Source: Micromonosporaceae bacterium KJ-029 (GTDB lineage: Bacteria > Actinomycetota > Actinomycetes > Mycobacteriales > Micromonosporaceae). From it: a DNA stretch of 64,000 nucleotides. The DNA lies in contig BIFP01000016.1 of assembly GCA_005402585.1 (NCBI GenBank), forward strand, positions 1 to 64,000, written 5' to 3'. The notes beneath the pieces were generated by a model, which made no database searches, had not been told where the DNA came from, and was given only the letters and a program-made list of their open reading frames with translations. The translations under genes were made by a program, and so were the position numbers. Below are positions 38,436 through 46,758 of the stretch, piece by piece; the first letter of the stretch is position 1, and each line of letters begins with the position of its first letter.

Positions 38436-39584
38436 GTGAAGATCCTGCACACCTCGGACTGGCACGTCGGCAAGGTCCTCAAGGGGCAGTCACGGGCCGA
38501 GGAGCACAAGCAGGTGCTGGCCGGGGTCATCGAGATCGCCCGGCAGGAGCGGCCCGACCTGGTCATCATCGCCGGGGACCTCTACGACACCGCCGCACCG
38601 ACGGCGGAGGCGACCCGCCTGGTCACCCGAGCGCTGACCGCGCTGCGCCGCACCGGCGCGGACGTGGTGGCCATCGGCGGCAACCACGACAACGGCCCGG
38701 CCCTGGACGCGCTGCGGCCGTGGGCCGAGGCCGCCGGCATCACCCTGCGCGGCGGGGTCCGCGACGACCCGGCCGAGCACGTCATCGACGGCACCACCAC
38801 CGGCGGGGAACGCTGGCGGCTGGCCGCACTGCCGTTCCTGTCCCAGCGGTACGCGATCCGCGCGGTGGAGATGTACGAGTTGACCGCCGCCGAGACCACC
38901 CAGACGTACGCCGACCACCTGGGGCGGATCCTGGCCCGGCTGACCGAGGGTTTCGACGAGCCCGACCGGGTGCACCTGGTCACCGCCCACCTGACCGTGG
39001 TCGGGGCGACCTCCGGCGGCGGCGAGCGGGACGCGCACACGGTGATGGGTTACGCGGTGCCCGCCACGGTCTTTCCCGGCACCGCGCACTACGTCGCGCT
39101 GGGTCACCTGCACCGCGCCCAGCGGGTGCAGGGGCCGGGCCCGATCCGCTACAGCGGCGCCCCGCTGGCGGTGGACTTCGGCGAGCAGGAGAACGTCCCG
39201 TCGGTGACCCTGGTCGAGGTCACCGCGACCAGGGCGGCGCAGGTCCGGGAGGTGCCGGTGGCCGAGGCGACGGCGCTGCGCACGGTGCGCGGCACGCTGG
39301 CCCAGCTCGCCGAGATCACCCCGCCTGAGGGCTGGCTGCGGGTGTACGTACGCGAGCAGCCCCGGGCCGGGCTGCGCGAGGAGGTGCAGGAGCTGCTGCC
39401 CCGCGCGCTGGAGATCCGGATCGACCCGGAACTGGTGCCGGCGCCCGGCAGCGGCACCCGGGTCGCCCAGCGTTCCGGCCGCTCGCCCCGGCAACTGTTC
39501 GCCGACTACCTCGACAGCCGTGGGCACGCCGACGACGGCGTCCGGGAACTCTTCGACGAGCTGATCGAGGAGGTTGATCACTGA
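38436..39584 (+). CDS. sbcD: SbcD/Mre11-type exonuclease subunit
   Basis: A 382-residue metallophosphoesterase nuclease. The phosphodiesterase motifs are in order: LHTSDWHVGK (motif I, Asp8/His10), VIIAGDLYD (II), AIGGNHDN (III), VTAHL (IV) and ALGHLHRAQ (V). It resects DNA ends with SbcC. The GTG at 38436 starts immediately at the conserved KILHTSDWH, as in the family. The sbcC ATG overlaps its stop (TGATG). Confidence 0.95.
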   Translation: MKILHTSDWHVGKVLKGQSRAEEHKQVLAGVIEIARQERPDLVIIAGDLYDTAAPTAEATRLVTRALTALRRTGADVVAIGGNHDNGPALDALRPWAEAAGITLRGGVRDDPAEHVIDGTTTGGERWRLAALPFLSQRYAIRAVEMYELTAAETTQTYADHLGRILARLTEGFDEPDRVHLVTAHLTVVGATSGGGERDAHTVMGYAVPATVFPGTAHYVALGHLHRAQRVQGPGPIRYSGAPLAVDFGEQENVPSVTLVEVTATRAAQVREVPVAEATALRTVRGTLAQLAEITPPEGWLRVYVREQPRAGLREEVQELLPRALEIRIDPELVPAPGSGTRVAQRSGRSPRQLFADYLDSRGHADDGVRELFDELIEEVDH

Positions 39585-42058
39585 TGCGGCCGATGCGGCT
39601 GGACATGGCCGGCTTCACCGTCTTCCGCGACGAGACCACGGTCGACTTCACCGACGCCGACTTCTTCGCCCTGGTCGGGCCGACCGGCTCCGGCAAGTCG
39701 ACGGTGCTCGACGCGATCTGTTTCGCCCTCTACGGCACCGTGCCCCGCTGGGGCGGCGCGCGGGGGCTGGGCAACGCGCTGGCCCCGTCCGCGACCGAGG
39801 CGCGGGTCCGGCTGGTCTTCGAGTCCGGCGGCGCCCGCTACGTCGCCACCCGGGTGGTGCGCCGGGACAGCCGGGGCAACGCGAAGACCGCGAACGCCGG
39901 GTTGCAGCTGATGCCCGACGGTTTCGACGTCACCAAGCTGGACACCGGGCTGAGCCCGGAAGATCTCGGCGAGGTGGTCGCCGGCACCCCGGCCGAGATG
40001 GACACCGCCGTGCTGGAGGCGGTCGGCCTGCCGTACGAGCAGTTCACCAGCTGCGTGGTGCTGCCGCAGGGGCAGTTCGCCGACTTCCTGCACGCCCGGC
40101 CCGCCACCCGGCAGCAGATCCTGGTCAACCTGCTCGGCCTCGGCGTCTACGAGCAGGTGCAACAGCGGGCCACCACCCGGGCCGGGCAGGCCGAGGCGAA
40201 GCTGGAGGCGGTCGACCAGCTGCTGGCCGGGCTCGCCGGCGTCGACGACGCCACGCTGGAGCGGGCCACCGGCCAGGTCGACCGGATGGTGGCGCTGGCC
40301 GAGGCGGTGAGCGCCGCCGTACCGGAGCTGGACGCGGCACGGGCGGCGGCGCGGGAGGCGACGACGGCGCTGGCCGCCCTCGACGCCGAGCTGGCCGTGC
40401 TGGGCGCGGTCCGACCGCCGGACGGGGTGGCCGAGGTGGCCCGGGCAGTGGCCGCCGCGCGAGCCGAGGCCGACGCGGCGGCGAACGCGGTGTCCCTGGC
40501 CGAGGAGCGCGAGGAGAAGCTACGCGGTGAGCTGACCGCCGCCGGTGACGAGAGCACCCTGCGGCTGCTGCTGCGGGCGTACGCCGACCAGGAGGAGCTG
40601 GCCGGCCGGGCGGAGGGGGTGCGGGCCGCGGTGGAGGCGGCCGGTGCCGAGCACGACGCGGCGGTGCGGGCGCTGGTCGAGGCACGGGCGGCGGCCGAGC
40701 GGGCCGAGGAGGAGCTGGGCGCGGCGTTCCAGGCCCACGAGGAGGCGAAGGCCGCCGACCAGGCGACGGCGTTGCGGGCGCACCTGACCGAGGGGGCTTC
40801 CTGCCCGGTCTGCGAGCAGCCGGTGGCCCGGGTGCCGGCGATCCCCACCGGTTCGGCGGTGGCCCGCGCGGTGGCGGCCGGCAAGGCGGCCCGGGCGGCG
40901 AGCGAGGCGGCCAAGCGACTGGTCGCCGAACGCGACACCGCCGCCCGCGACCTGGACCGGGTGCTGTTGCGCGCCCGCGCCGAGCACGACGCGCTCCGGT
41001 CCCGGCTCGCCGAGCTGGACGAGCGGCTCGCCGGGGCGGCCACCCCCGAGGCGTTGCGGGAGACCCTGGCCGAGCATGCCCGGCTGCGCCGGGCGCTGGA
41101 CGAGGCGGCTGCCGCGGTCCGCGCCGGCCGGGACGCCGCGCGGCGGGCCCGGGGTGCGGTGGACGCGGCCGAGGAGCGGCTACGGGCGGCGTGGCGGCGC
41201 TTCGACGACACCCGGGACGGGTTGGCCCGGTTCGGGCCGCCGGCGGCCGACCGGGACGACGTGGCCGGGGCGTGGACCGCGCTGGCCGGCTGGGCCGAGG
41301 CCGAGGCGGAGCGCCGCCGGTCGGAGCGGGCCGGGCTGGCGACGGCGGTCGCCGAGGCCGAGACGGCGGCCGGCACGGTGGCAGCCCGGATCGCGGGCAT
41401 CTTCGCCGACGCCGACCTGCCCGCCCCCGACGACCCGGTCCGCGCCGCCACGGTCGCGGTGGAACGGGCCGAGGCCGAGCTACGCCGGCTGGTGGAGCGC
41501 CGCGAGCAGGCCGCCGAGCTGCGGACGCAGCGTGCGGAGCACGAGCGGCAGGCCCAGGTGGCCCGGGCGCTGGCCGGGCACCTGCGGGCCAACAACTTCG
41601 AGCGGTGGCTGTTGGCGGAGGCGCTGGACCTGCTGGTCGACGGCGCGTCGGGGATCCTGCGGGAGCTCTCCGGCGGCCAGTACGACCTGGTCCACGACAA
41701 GGGCGAGTTCTTCGTCGTCGACCACCACGACGCCGGCCTGCGCCGGGGGGTGCGTACCCTCTCCGGCGGCGAGACGTTCCAGGCGTCGCTGGCCCTGGCG
41801 CTGGCGCTCTCCCAGCAGCTGGCCGGGATGTCCACCACCGCCGCCAGCCTGGAGTCGATCGTGCTGGATGAGGGCTTCGGCACCCTCGACGCGGCCACCC
41901 TGGACACGGTCGCCGCCACCCTGGAGAACCTGGCCGCCCGGGGCGACCGGATGGTCGGCGTGGTCACCCACGTGCCGGCGCTGGCCGAGCGCATTCCGGT
42001 ACGGTTCGAGGTGCGCAAGGATGCCCGCTCGGCCCGCGTGGAACGGACGGGCCGGTGA
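39584..42058 (+). CDS. sbcC: SbcC/Rad50-type SMC ATPase
   Basis: An 824-residue SMC-like ATPase. The N-terminal P-loop GPTGSGKST is at 32-40. A long Ala/Glu/Arg-rich coiled coil has the zinc hook CPVC at ~407-410, and the C-terminal head carries the ABC signature LSGGETFQASLALALALS, Walker B SIVLDEGFGTLD and the switch His in VTHVP. It is somewhat shorter than E. coli SbcC (~1050) but normal for actinobacteria. It pairs with SbcD to process hairpins and protein-blocked ends. Its stop lies at the start of a tandem repeat. Confidence 0.95.
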   Translation: MRPMRLDMAGFTVFRDETTVDFTDADFFALVGPTGSGKSTVLDAICFALYGTVPRWGGARGLGNALAPSATEARVRLVFESGGARYVATRVVRRDSRGNAKTANAGLQLMPDGFDVTKLDTGLSPEDLGEVVAGTPAEMDTAVLEAVGLPYEQFTSCVVLPQGQFADFLHARPATRQQILVNLLGLGVYEQVQQRATTRAGQAEAKLEAVDQLLAGLAGVDDATLERATGQVDRMVALAEAVSAAVPELDAARAAAREATTALAALDAELAVLGAVRPPDGVAEVARAVAAARAEADAAANAVSLAEEREEKLRGELTAAGDESTLRLLLRAYADQEELAGRAEGVRAAVEAAGAEHDAAVRALVEARAAAERAEEELGAAFQAHEEAKAADQATALRAHLTEGASCPVCEQPVARVPAIPTGSAVARAVAAGKAARAASEAAKRLVAERDTAARDLDRVLLRARAEHDALRSRLAELDERLAGAATPEALRETLAEHARLRRALDEAAAAVRAGRDAARRARGAVDAAEERLRAAWRRFDDTRDGLARFGPPAADRDDVAGAWTALAGWAEAEAERRRSERAGLATAVAEAETAAGTVAARIAGIFADADLPAPDDPVRAATVAVERAEAELRRLVERREQAAELRTQRAEHERQAQVARALAGHLRANNFERWLLAEALDLLVDGASGILRELSGGQYDLVHDKGEFFVVDHHDAGLRRGVRTLSGGETFQASLALALALSQQLAGMSTTAASLESIVLDEGFGTLDAATLDTVAATLENLAARGDRMVGVVTHVPALAERIPVRFEVRKDARSARVERTGR

Positions 42059-42172
42059 GCGCGAGGAGTGCAGCGCAGCGGAGCCCCGCAGTCGCGAACG
42101 ATTGGACGGGCCGGTGAGCGCGAGGAGCGCAGCGCAGCGGAGCCCCGCAGTCGCGAACGAATCGACGGGCCG
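42055..42172 (+). repeat. two tandem 59-bp copies of the dispersed repeat
   Basis: Copies begin at 42055 and 42114, each GTGAGCGCGAGGAG...CGAACGA followed by a 12-base linker ending ACGGGCCG. They fill almost the entire sbcC to NurA-like gap. The first overlaps the sbcC TGA. Confidence 0.9.
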
Positions 42173-42183
42173 GTGAGGGCGGG

Positions 42184-43152
42184 GTGAGCCGGTTCTTCGT
42201 GGACGCCTGGGATCCGGCCTACGGGGCGTCGTTCGAGGCGTCGCCGGAAGGGCCGTCCGCGCAGAGCAACGCCCGGGTCGAGGCCGACCACGAACTGCCC
42301 GCGCTGGACTGGCGGGCGATCGGCCCCCGCCCCGGGGTGTCGGCCCCGGACGTGGTGCTGCTGGTCGACGGGGTACGCCGAATCGACGCCGGCGTCTGGA
42401 CGGCCGAGGAGGACGGTGCCTCGTTCCCCGGCCTGGCCGCCTCGTACGCCGCCGGGGTGGTCCGCTGCGACCTGGAGCGCGGCGCGGCGCAACTGGCCGG
42501 CGCCAAGGTGGAGCGGGGGCTCTTCACCGCCAGCCCGTCGGCGACCGACGTGGTGGCCGGCAACATCCGGTACCCGGTGCACCGGGTCAGCGGCACCGGG
42601 GAGTTGGCCAAACTGCCGGCCGCGGTGCAGGGGCCGCTGACCGCCCTGGAGGTGGAGGTTTCGGCCACCGCCCGTACCGATCATGACCTGCTGGTGGTGG
42701 ACGGGCAGCTACGCAACCGACGGCATCTGCCACGCACCCTCGGTTACATCAAGAGCCAGCACCGCCAGTACCTCGACGCCCGGCTCACCGCGGTGGTCAT
42801 CGGCCTTCCGCCGGGCCACCGCTCACCGGTGTTCCGCCTCGGCACCGCCTGGGACGGCTGGTCGTGGTACCTACGGCTGCCGGTGGCCTCCGGCGCACCG
42901 TGGGCGGGAATCGTCCGGGTGGAGTGCTCGGCTGAGTTGGCGGCCGAGGAAGCCATCCATCTGGCCGATCTGTCGCTGGTCACCCTGCCCCGGTTCGCCT
43001 CCACCCCGTACAAGGACCCCCGCGCCCCGCAGAACCTGGTCCCGATCGCCGGTCTGGAACGCCTGCTGCGCTCCCGGCTGGGCGATGCCCGGCTGCTGCA
43101 CCGGGCGCTGACCACCGCCGCCCGCACCGCCGCCACCCGGGCCGGCCGCTGA
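42184..43152 (+). CDS. NurA-like nuclease
   Basis: A 322-residue protein from GTG 42184. Two NurA landmarks are visible. VVLLVDGVRRIDAG near residue 60 corresponds to the first catalytic Asp. LLVVDGQL at ~165-172, followed by LGYIKSQHRQYL, corresponds to the second Asp and the G-x-x-K-S motif. Its position as last gene of a HerA-SbcD-SbcC unit strongly supports a NurA role: a 5'-3' nuclease driven by HerA. The C-terminal RFASTPYKDPRAPQNLVPI segment fits the usual end of the domain. Overall similarity to archaeal NurA must be distant. Confidence 0.7.
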   Translation: MSRFFVDAWDPAYGASFEASPEGPSAQSNARVEADHELPALDWRAIGPRPGVSAPDVVLLVDGVRRIDAGVWTAEEDGASFPGLAASYAAGVVRCDLERGAAQLAGAKVERGLFTASPSATDVVAGNIRYPVHRVSGTGELAKLPAAVQGPLTALEVEVSATARTDHDLLVVDGQLRNRRHLPRTLGYIKSQHRQYLDARLTAVVIGLPPGHRSPVFRLGTAWDGWSWYLRLPVASGAPWAGIVRVECSAELAAEEAIHLADLSLVTLPRFASTPYKDPRAPQNLVPIAGLERLLRSRLGDARLLHRALTTAARTAATRAGR

Positions 43153-44009
43153 TGGGCCGGCGGCGCGACGCCGACCGGATCGCCGAGCAGGTCGACACCG
43201 GCCTCGCCGAGCTGGTGCCCGACCCGGACCGGTCCAGGTCGTGGACGCTGCTGTTGGACGGCGCACCGCAGTCACACGTGGACCTGACCGACCCGACCCA
43301 CCTGGAGTTCGAGTACGTCCGCCGGCTGGCCGCGGCGATCGACCTGGTCGCACCCGCTGGCGCCCCGCTGCGGGTGCTGCACCTGGGCGGCGGCGCGCTG
43401 ACCCTGCCCCGGTACGTCGCCGCGACCCGGCCCGGCTCGACCCAGCGGGTGTCCGAGGTGGACGGCGCCCTGGTCGAGCTGGTCCGCCGGGCGCTGCCGT
43501 GGCGGGCCGACCCGCGGTTGCGGGTGCGGGTGGGCGACGCCCGTGCGGCCCTGGCCGCCAGCCGGGAGGCCAGCTACGACGTGGTGGTCGCGGACGTCTT
43601 CGCCGGTGCCCGGACGCCGGCCCGACTGACCTCTGTGGAGTACGCCGCCGAGGTGGCCCGGGTGTTGCGCCCGGCGGGCTGGTATCTGGCCAACCTCGCC
43701 GACGGTCCCCCGTTGCGCTATGCCCGCGGTCAGGTCGCCACCGTACGGTCGGTGTTGTCGCGGGCCTGCCTGGTCGGGGACGCCGCCGTGCTGCGTGGAC
43801 GCCGCTACGGCAACCTGGTGCTGATCGCCGGCCGCCAGGAACCACCGGTGGCGGCGCTGACCCGCCGGGCCGCCGGTGACTGGTTCCCGGGCCGGGTGCT
43901 CGCCGACGCGGACCTCGACCACTTCGCCGGGGGCGCCACGGTGGTACACGACGCCGACGCCACCGACTCCACTCCACCACCGCCGGGAATTTTTTCCGTC
44001 CGACGTTGA
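43152..44009 (+). CDS. spermidine-synthase-like Rossmann protein
   Basis: A 285-residue protein related to polyamine aminopropyltransferases and PABMT proteins. LEFEYVRRLAAAIDL, then VLHLGGGALTLPRYVAATRPGSTQRVSEVDGALVELVRRAL (glycine loop and acidic residue), VRVGDARAAL and YDVVVADVFAGA. It lacks clear polyamine-binding residues and is shorter than SpeE, so it may be a methyltransferase-like relative. The ATG overlaps the NurA-like stop (TGATG), which could place it in the same transcript. Confidence 0.75.
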   Translation: MGRRRDADRIAEQVDTGLAELVPDPDRSRSWTLLLDGAPQSHVDLTDPTHLEFEYVRRLAAAIDLVAPAGAPLRVLHLGGGALTLPRYVAATRPGSTQRVSEVDGALVELVRRALPWRADPRLRVRVGDARAALAASREASYDVVVADVFAGARTPARLTSVEYAAEVARVLRPAGWYLANLADGPPLRYARGQVATVRSVLSRACLVGDAAVLRGRRYGNLVLIAGRQEPPVAALTRRAAGDWFPGRVLADADLDHFAGGATVVHDADATDSTPPPPGIFSVRR

Positions 44010-44224
44010 TCCGTTCGGCGCGGCCCCGCGTACCACTCGGCAGCCATGCCCGTGGGGGGACGGCTTCTGTCGCTGGACATCCGGAGGTCTGCATGCACGC
44101 ACTGGCGGCCGGTTGGCACGGCGACCGGGTGCGGGTGGACTGGATGTCCGCCCGGTCCCAGTCGCGTCCGACCACGTCCACCCGTGGGGTCGACTCCCGC
44201 GCGACGTCTCGCCAGAATAGCCCG

Positions 44225-44785
44225 GTGACGCCGCGACCCGCCCCTGGCCGCCACCAGGCCGCGACCACCGAGGCAGCCCACTCCGACCAACTGATCCGCA
44301 CGCTCTACGCGGAGCACGCCGGCCCGCTGCTGATGTTCGTGATGCGGCTGACCGGTGGCGACCGGCAGCGGGCCGAGGACATCGTCCAGGAGACGCTGCT
44401 GCGGGCCTGGCGCAACGCCCACCGGCTGGGCACGCAGGGGCAGGGGTCGCTGCGGCCGTGGCTGGTCACGGTGGCCCGACGGATCGCCATCGACGAGCAC
44501 CGCAGCGAACAGGCCCGCCCGGCCGAGACGTACGACCGGGATCTGACCGCGTTCGCCGAGGCGGACAGCACCGACCGGGTGCTGCGCACGATGACGGTCG
44601 CGGACGCGCTGCGTACGTTGAGCCAGTCGCATCGGGAGATCCTGGTGGCGACGTACTTTCGGGGTCGTACGGTGCCGGAGGCGGCCGAGGAACTCGGCCT
44701 GCCGCTGGGCACCGCGAAGTCGCGGGTCTACTACGCGCTGCGCGCGCTGCGCACAGCTCTGCAGGAACGGGGGGTGACGGAATGA
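44225..44785 (+). CDS. ECF RNA polymerase sigma factor with coupled anti-sigma
   Basis: About 186 residues from GTG 44225; an ATG at 44093 would add 44 residues. Region 2 is LIRTLYAEHAGPLLMFVMRLTGGDRQRAEDIVQETLLRAWRN. Region 4 is LSQSHREILVATYFRGRTVPEAAEELGLPLGTAKSRVYYALRALR, typical of the SigK/SigL-type ECF sigmas that respond to envelope or oxidative stress. Its stop overlaps the anti-sigma start (ATGA). Confidence 0.92.
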   Translation: MTPRPAPGRHQAATTEAAHSDQLIRTLYAEHAGPLLMFVMRLTGGDRQRAEDIVQETLLRAWRNAHRLGTQGQGSLRPWLVTVARRIAIDEHRSEQARPAETYDRDLTAFAEADSTDRVLRTMTVADALRTLSQSHREILVATYFRGRTVPEAAEELGLPLGTAKSRVYYALRALRTALQERGVTE

Positions 44786-45564
44786 GCCGGGTAGACCATA
44801 TGGACGTCGCCGCGTACGCGCTCGGCGTGCTGGACGAACAGGACATGGAGCGGTTCGAGGAACACCTCGCCACCTGCTGGGCCTGCGCCGCCGAGTTGGA
44901 GTCGATGGTGCCGGTGGTCGGGCTGCTCTCCGACGTCGACGAGGAGTCGGTCACGGCGCTGGAGGAGACCCATTCGAACCCGGTGCTGCTGGACCGCACG
45001 CTCGGGGCGCTGCGTACGCATCGCCGGCGGGCACGCATCCGGCAGGTGCTCGCGACCGCGGCGGCCGTGGTGGTCTTCGGCGGGCTGACCGGGGTCGGGT
45101 TCGCCAGCCTGACCGATGACAGCGACCCGCCGGGCCTGCGGGCCGACCCGTACAACAGCGCTCCGGTCGACCCGCCGGTCAACCGCCCGGACAATCCCGG
45201 CGATCCGGGAACCGGCGGCAACGAGCAGGAGGGTGACCAGCGCAACGTCACCGACCCGAGCACCGGGGTCAAGGCGACGTTCTTCCTCATCTCGAAGGAC
45301 TTCGGCACCAAGGTGGACTTCAGCCTCGGCAAGCTGCCGGGCCCGCGCGTCTGCCGGCTGGTCGTGGTGCGCAAGAACTCCGACACCGAGGTCATCTCCA
45401 CCTGGTCGGTGCCGGCGGGCGGATACGGCACCAACAGCAATCCGCAGTTGCTGACCCTCTCCGCGACCACGTCGACCAAGCTGGACGACGTGAAGCACTT
45501 CGAGGTGCAGTCGGTGGACGAGAAGGGCGTGGCGAGCCCGCTGGTGACGGTGCCCGTCACCTGA
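44782..45564 (+). CDS. membrane anti-sigma factor with zinc-finger domain
   Basis: A 260-residue protein. The N-terminal zinc anti-sigma domain has H and C ligands (EEHLATCWACAAEL, H-x3-C-x2-C) at ~28-38. A TM helix lies at ~87-108 (VLATAAAVVVFGGLTGVGFA). A Pro/Asp/Asn-rich linker leads to an extracytoplasmic beta-rich domain. It should hold the preceding sigma at the membrane until a signal releases it (RskA/RslA-type mechanism). Closed by a terminator. Confidence 0.9.
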   Translation: MSRVDHMDVAAYALGVLDEQDMERFEEHLATCWACAAELESMVPVVGLLSDVDEESVTALEETHSNPVLLDRTLGALRTHRRRARIRQVLATAAAVVVFGGLTGVGFASLTDDSDPPGLRADPYNSAPVDPPVNRPDNPGDPGTGGNEQEGDQRNVTDPSTGVKATFFLISKDFGTKVDFSLGKLPGPRVCRLVVVRKNSDTEVISTWSVPAGGYGTNSNPQLLTLSATTSTKLDDVKHFEVQSVDEKGVASPLVTVPVT

Positions 45565-45580
45565 CCCGCACACTCCGCGA

Positions 45581-45606
45581 AGGCCCGCCTCCGCCGAGGC
45601 GGGCCT
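45581..45606 (+). terminator. intrinsic terminator after the sigma/anti-sigma operon
   Basis: AGGCCCGCCT-CCGCCG-AGGCGGGCCT followed by TT. A perfect 10-bp stem 16 bases after the stop. Confidence 0.8.
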
Positions 45607-45756
45607 TTGCCGTGCCGGGGACGAACAGGCACTCATACGGGCAGACGGGGCGCCCGGTTCAACGGCTCCGGTGTGAACTTGCCCACCGTTTCGGGTTCAA
45701 CCTTGACAGCCCTCTCCCCCGTACTTCCCGGTGACTGTCAAGCATGAGGAGGGCAC

Positions 45757-46425
45757 GTGGCAAAGCTGAAGCGGACCGTCGTCGTCGCGAGCGCCATGGT
45801 CGCACTTACCGCCTGCGCTCCAGCGGGCTACAACGGGGCGAACCCGGGCGCGGCCGAGCCGGTCGCCGTCGCCGCGGCCGAGCCCACCGTGACCGCCGAC
45901 CCCGAGGCCAGCGCGGAGCCGGGCGCCTCGGCCTCGCCGGGTGCGGAGGCCGAGACCGACGCGCCCCTGCCCGACGGCGTCGAGCTGACCGCGAGCCTGA
46001 CCGGCAAGAAGTTCCCCCGGATGGGCAGCGCGGTCGTCAACCAGGACGGCTTCATCCTGTACCGCTTCGACCGCGACACCAACGACCCGCCGTCGTCGAA
46101 CTGCGTGGACCAGTGCGCCGAGGTGTGGCCGCCGGCCCTGACCGACGGCAACCCGCGCCTCAAGGGCGTCGCCGACGACGCCGTGGGCACCATCACCCGC
46201 CAGGACGGCACCCGCCAGATCACCCTCGACGGCTGGCCGCTCTACACCTACATCGGTGACAAGAAGGCGGGTCAGTGGAAGGGCCAGGGCGTCGGCGGCA
46301 CCTGGTTCGTGGTCAACCCGGACGGCAGCAAGAACCTGGAGTGCCTGCCCAAGGGCACCCCGAAGGCGGTCGCCCCGCCGTCGAAGACCAAGTCCGACAG
46401 CTCCGACTCCGACTACACGTATTGA
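45757..46425 (+). CDS. secreted lipoprotein with Y-x-Y/F repeat (COG4315 type)
   Basis: A 222-residue lipoprotein. GTG 45757 has GAGGAGGG upstream and is followed by a signal (MAKLKRTVVVASAMVALTAC) with lipobox LTAC. After an Ala/Glu/Pro linker come two copies of the secreted repeat: NQDGFILYRFDRDTNDPPSSNC...CAEVWPP, and then DGWPLYTYIGDKKAGQWKGQGVGGTWFVV. This family is common in actinobacteria, often downstream of an ECF sigma pair, and its role is unknown (redox or heme-related roles have been speculated). Two Cys in SSNCVDQC could form a disulfide. Confidence 0.85.
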   Translation: MAKLKRTVVVASAMVALTACAPAGYNGANPGAAEPVAVAAAEPTVTADPEASAEPGASASPGAEAETDAPLPDGVELTASLTGKKFPRMGSAVVNQDGFILYRFDRDTNDPPSSNCVDQCAEVWPPALTDGNPRLKGVADDAVGTITRQDGTRQITLDGWPLYTYIGDKKAGQWKGQGVGGTWFVVNPDGSKNLECLPKGTPKAVAPPSKTKSDSSDSDYTY

Positions 46426-46434
46426 TCCGTACAG

Positions 46435-46475
46435 CCGGTGGCCGGCCGCACCCCTGGGGTGCGGCCGGCCACCGG
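46435..46475 (+). terminator. long hairpin terminator after the lipoprotein gene
   Basis: CCGGTGGCCGGCCGCACCCC pairs with its complement across a one-base centre (about 18 usable bp) ten bases after the stop. Confidence 0.75.
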
Positions 46476-46758
46476 AAATAGGTTATTTGTATAGGAAAAT
46501 ACGATCAAGGCAAACGAACGGCAACACCCAACCGAATAGCATGTACCGTTTCGATGTACCAGGCTGGTAGATTGCCTCACGTCGCGCGCCGGGCTCTCCG
46601 GCCACGGTCCGCCGAGCCTGACCGGCACTCCGTGGGTCGACAGGAATCGGTCACGCCCGGCACGCCGGGCGAGATACACGGGGGATTATCGGCTTGGCTC
46701 CTCGCCTTCTCTTGCATCGCGATCCGCGCACCTCCACCGAGCGACAAGCGGATCGATA
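46476..46758. other. promoter-bearing intergenic region before the Stealth operon
   Basis: The first ~75 bases are AT-rich for this genome (AGGTTATTTGTATAGGAAAATACGATC), so promoters are likely here. The remainder has no ORF I can support. The Stealth gene itself starts at 46759 with a weak ribosome binding site. Confidence 0.5.

Noticed and set aside
40147..42684. 845-residue minus-strand open frame across sbcC
   Set aside because: Low-complexity Ala/Ser/Arg composition, antisense to sbcC, whose ABC motifs are intact.
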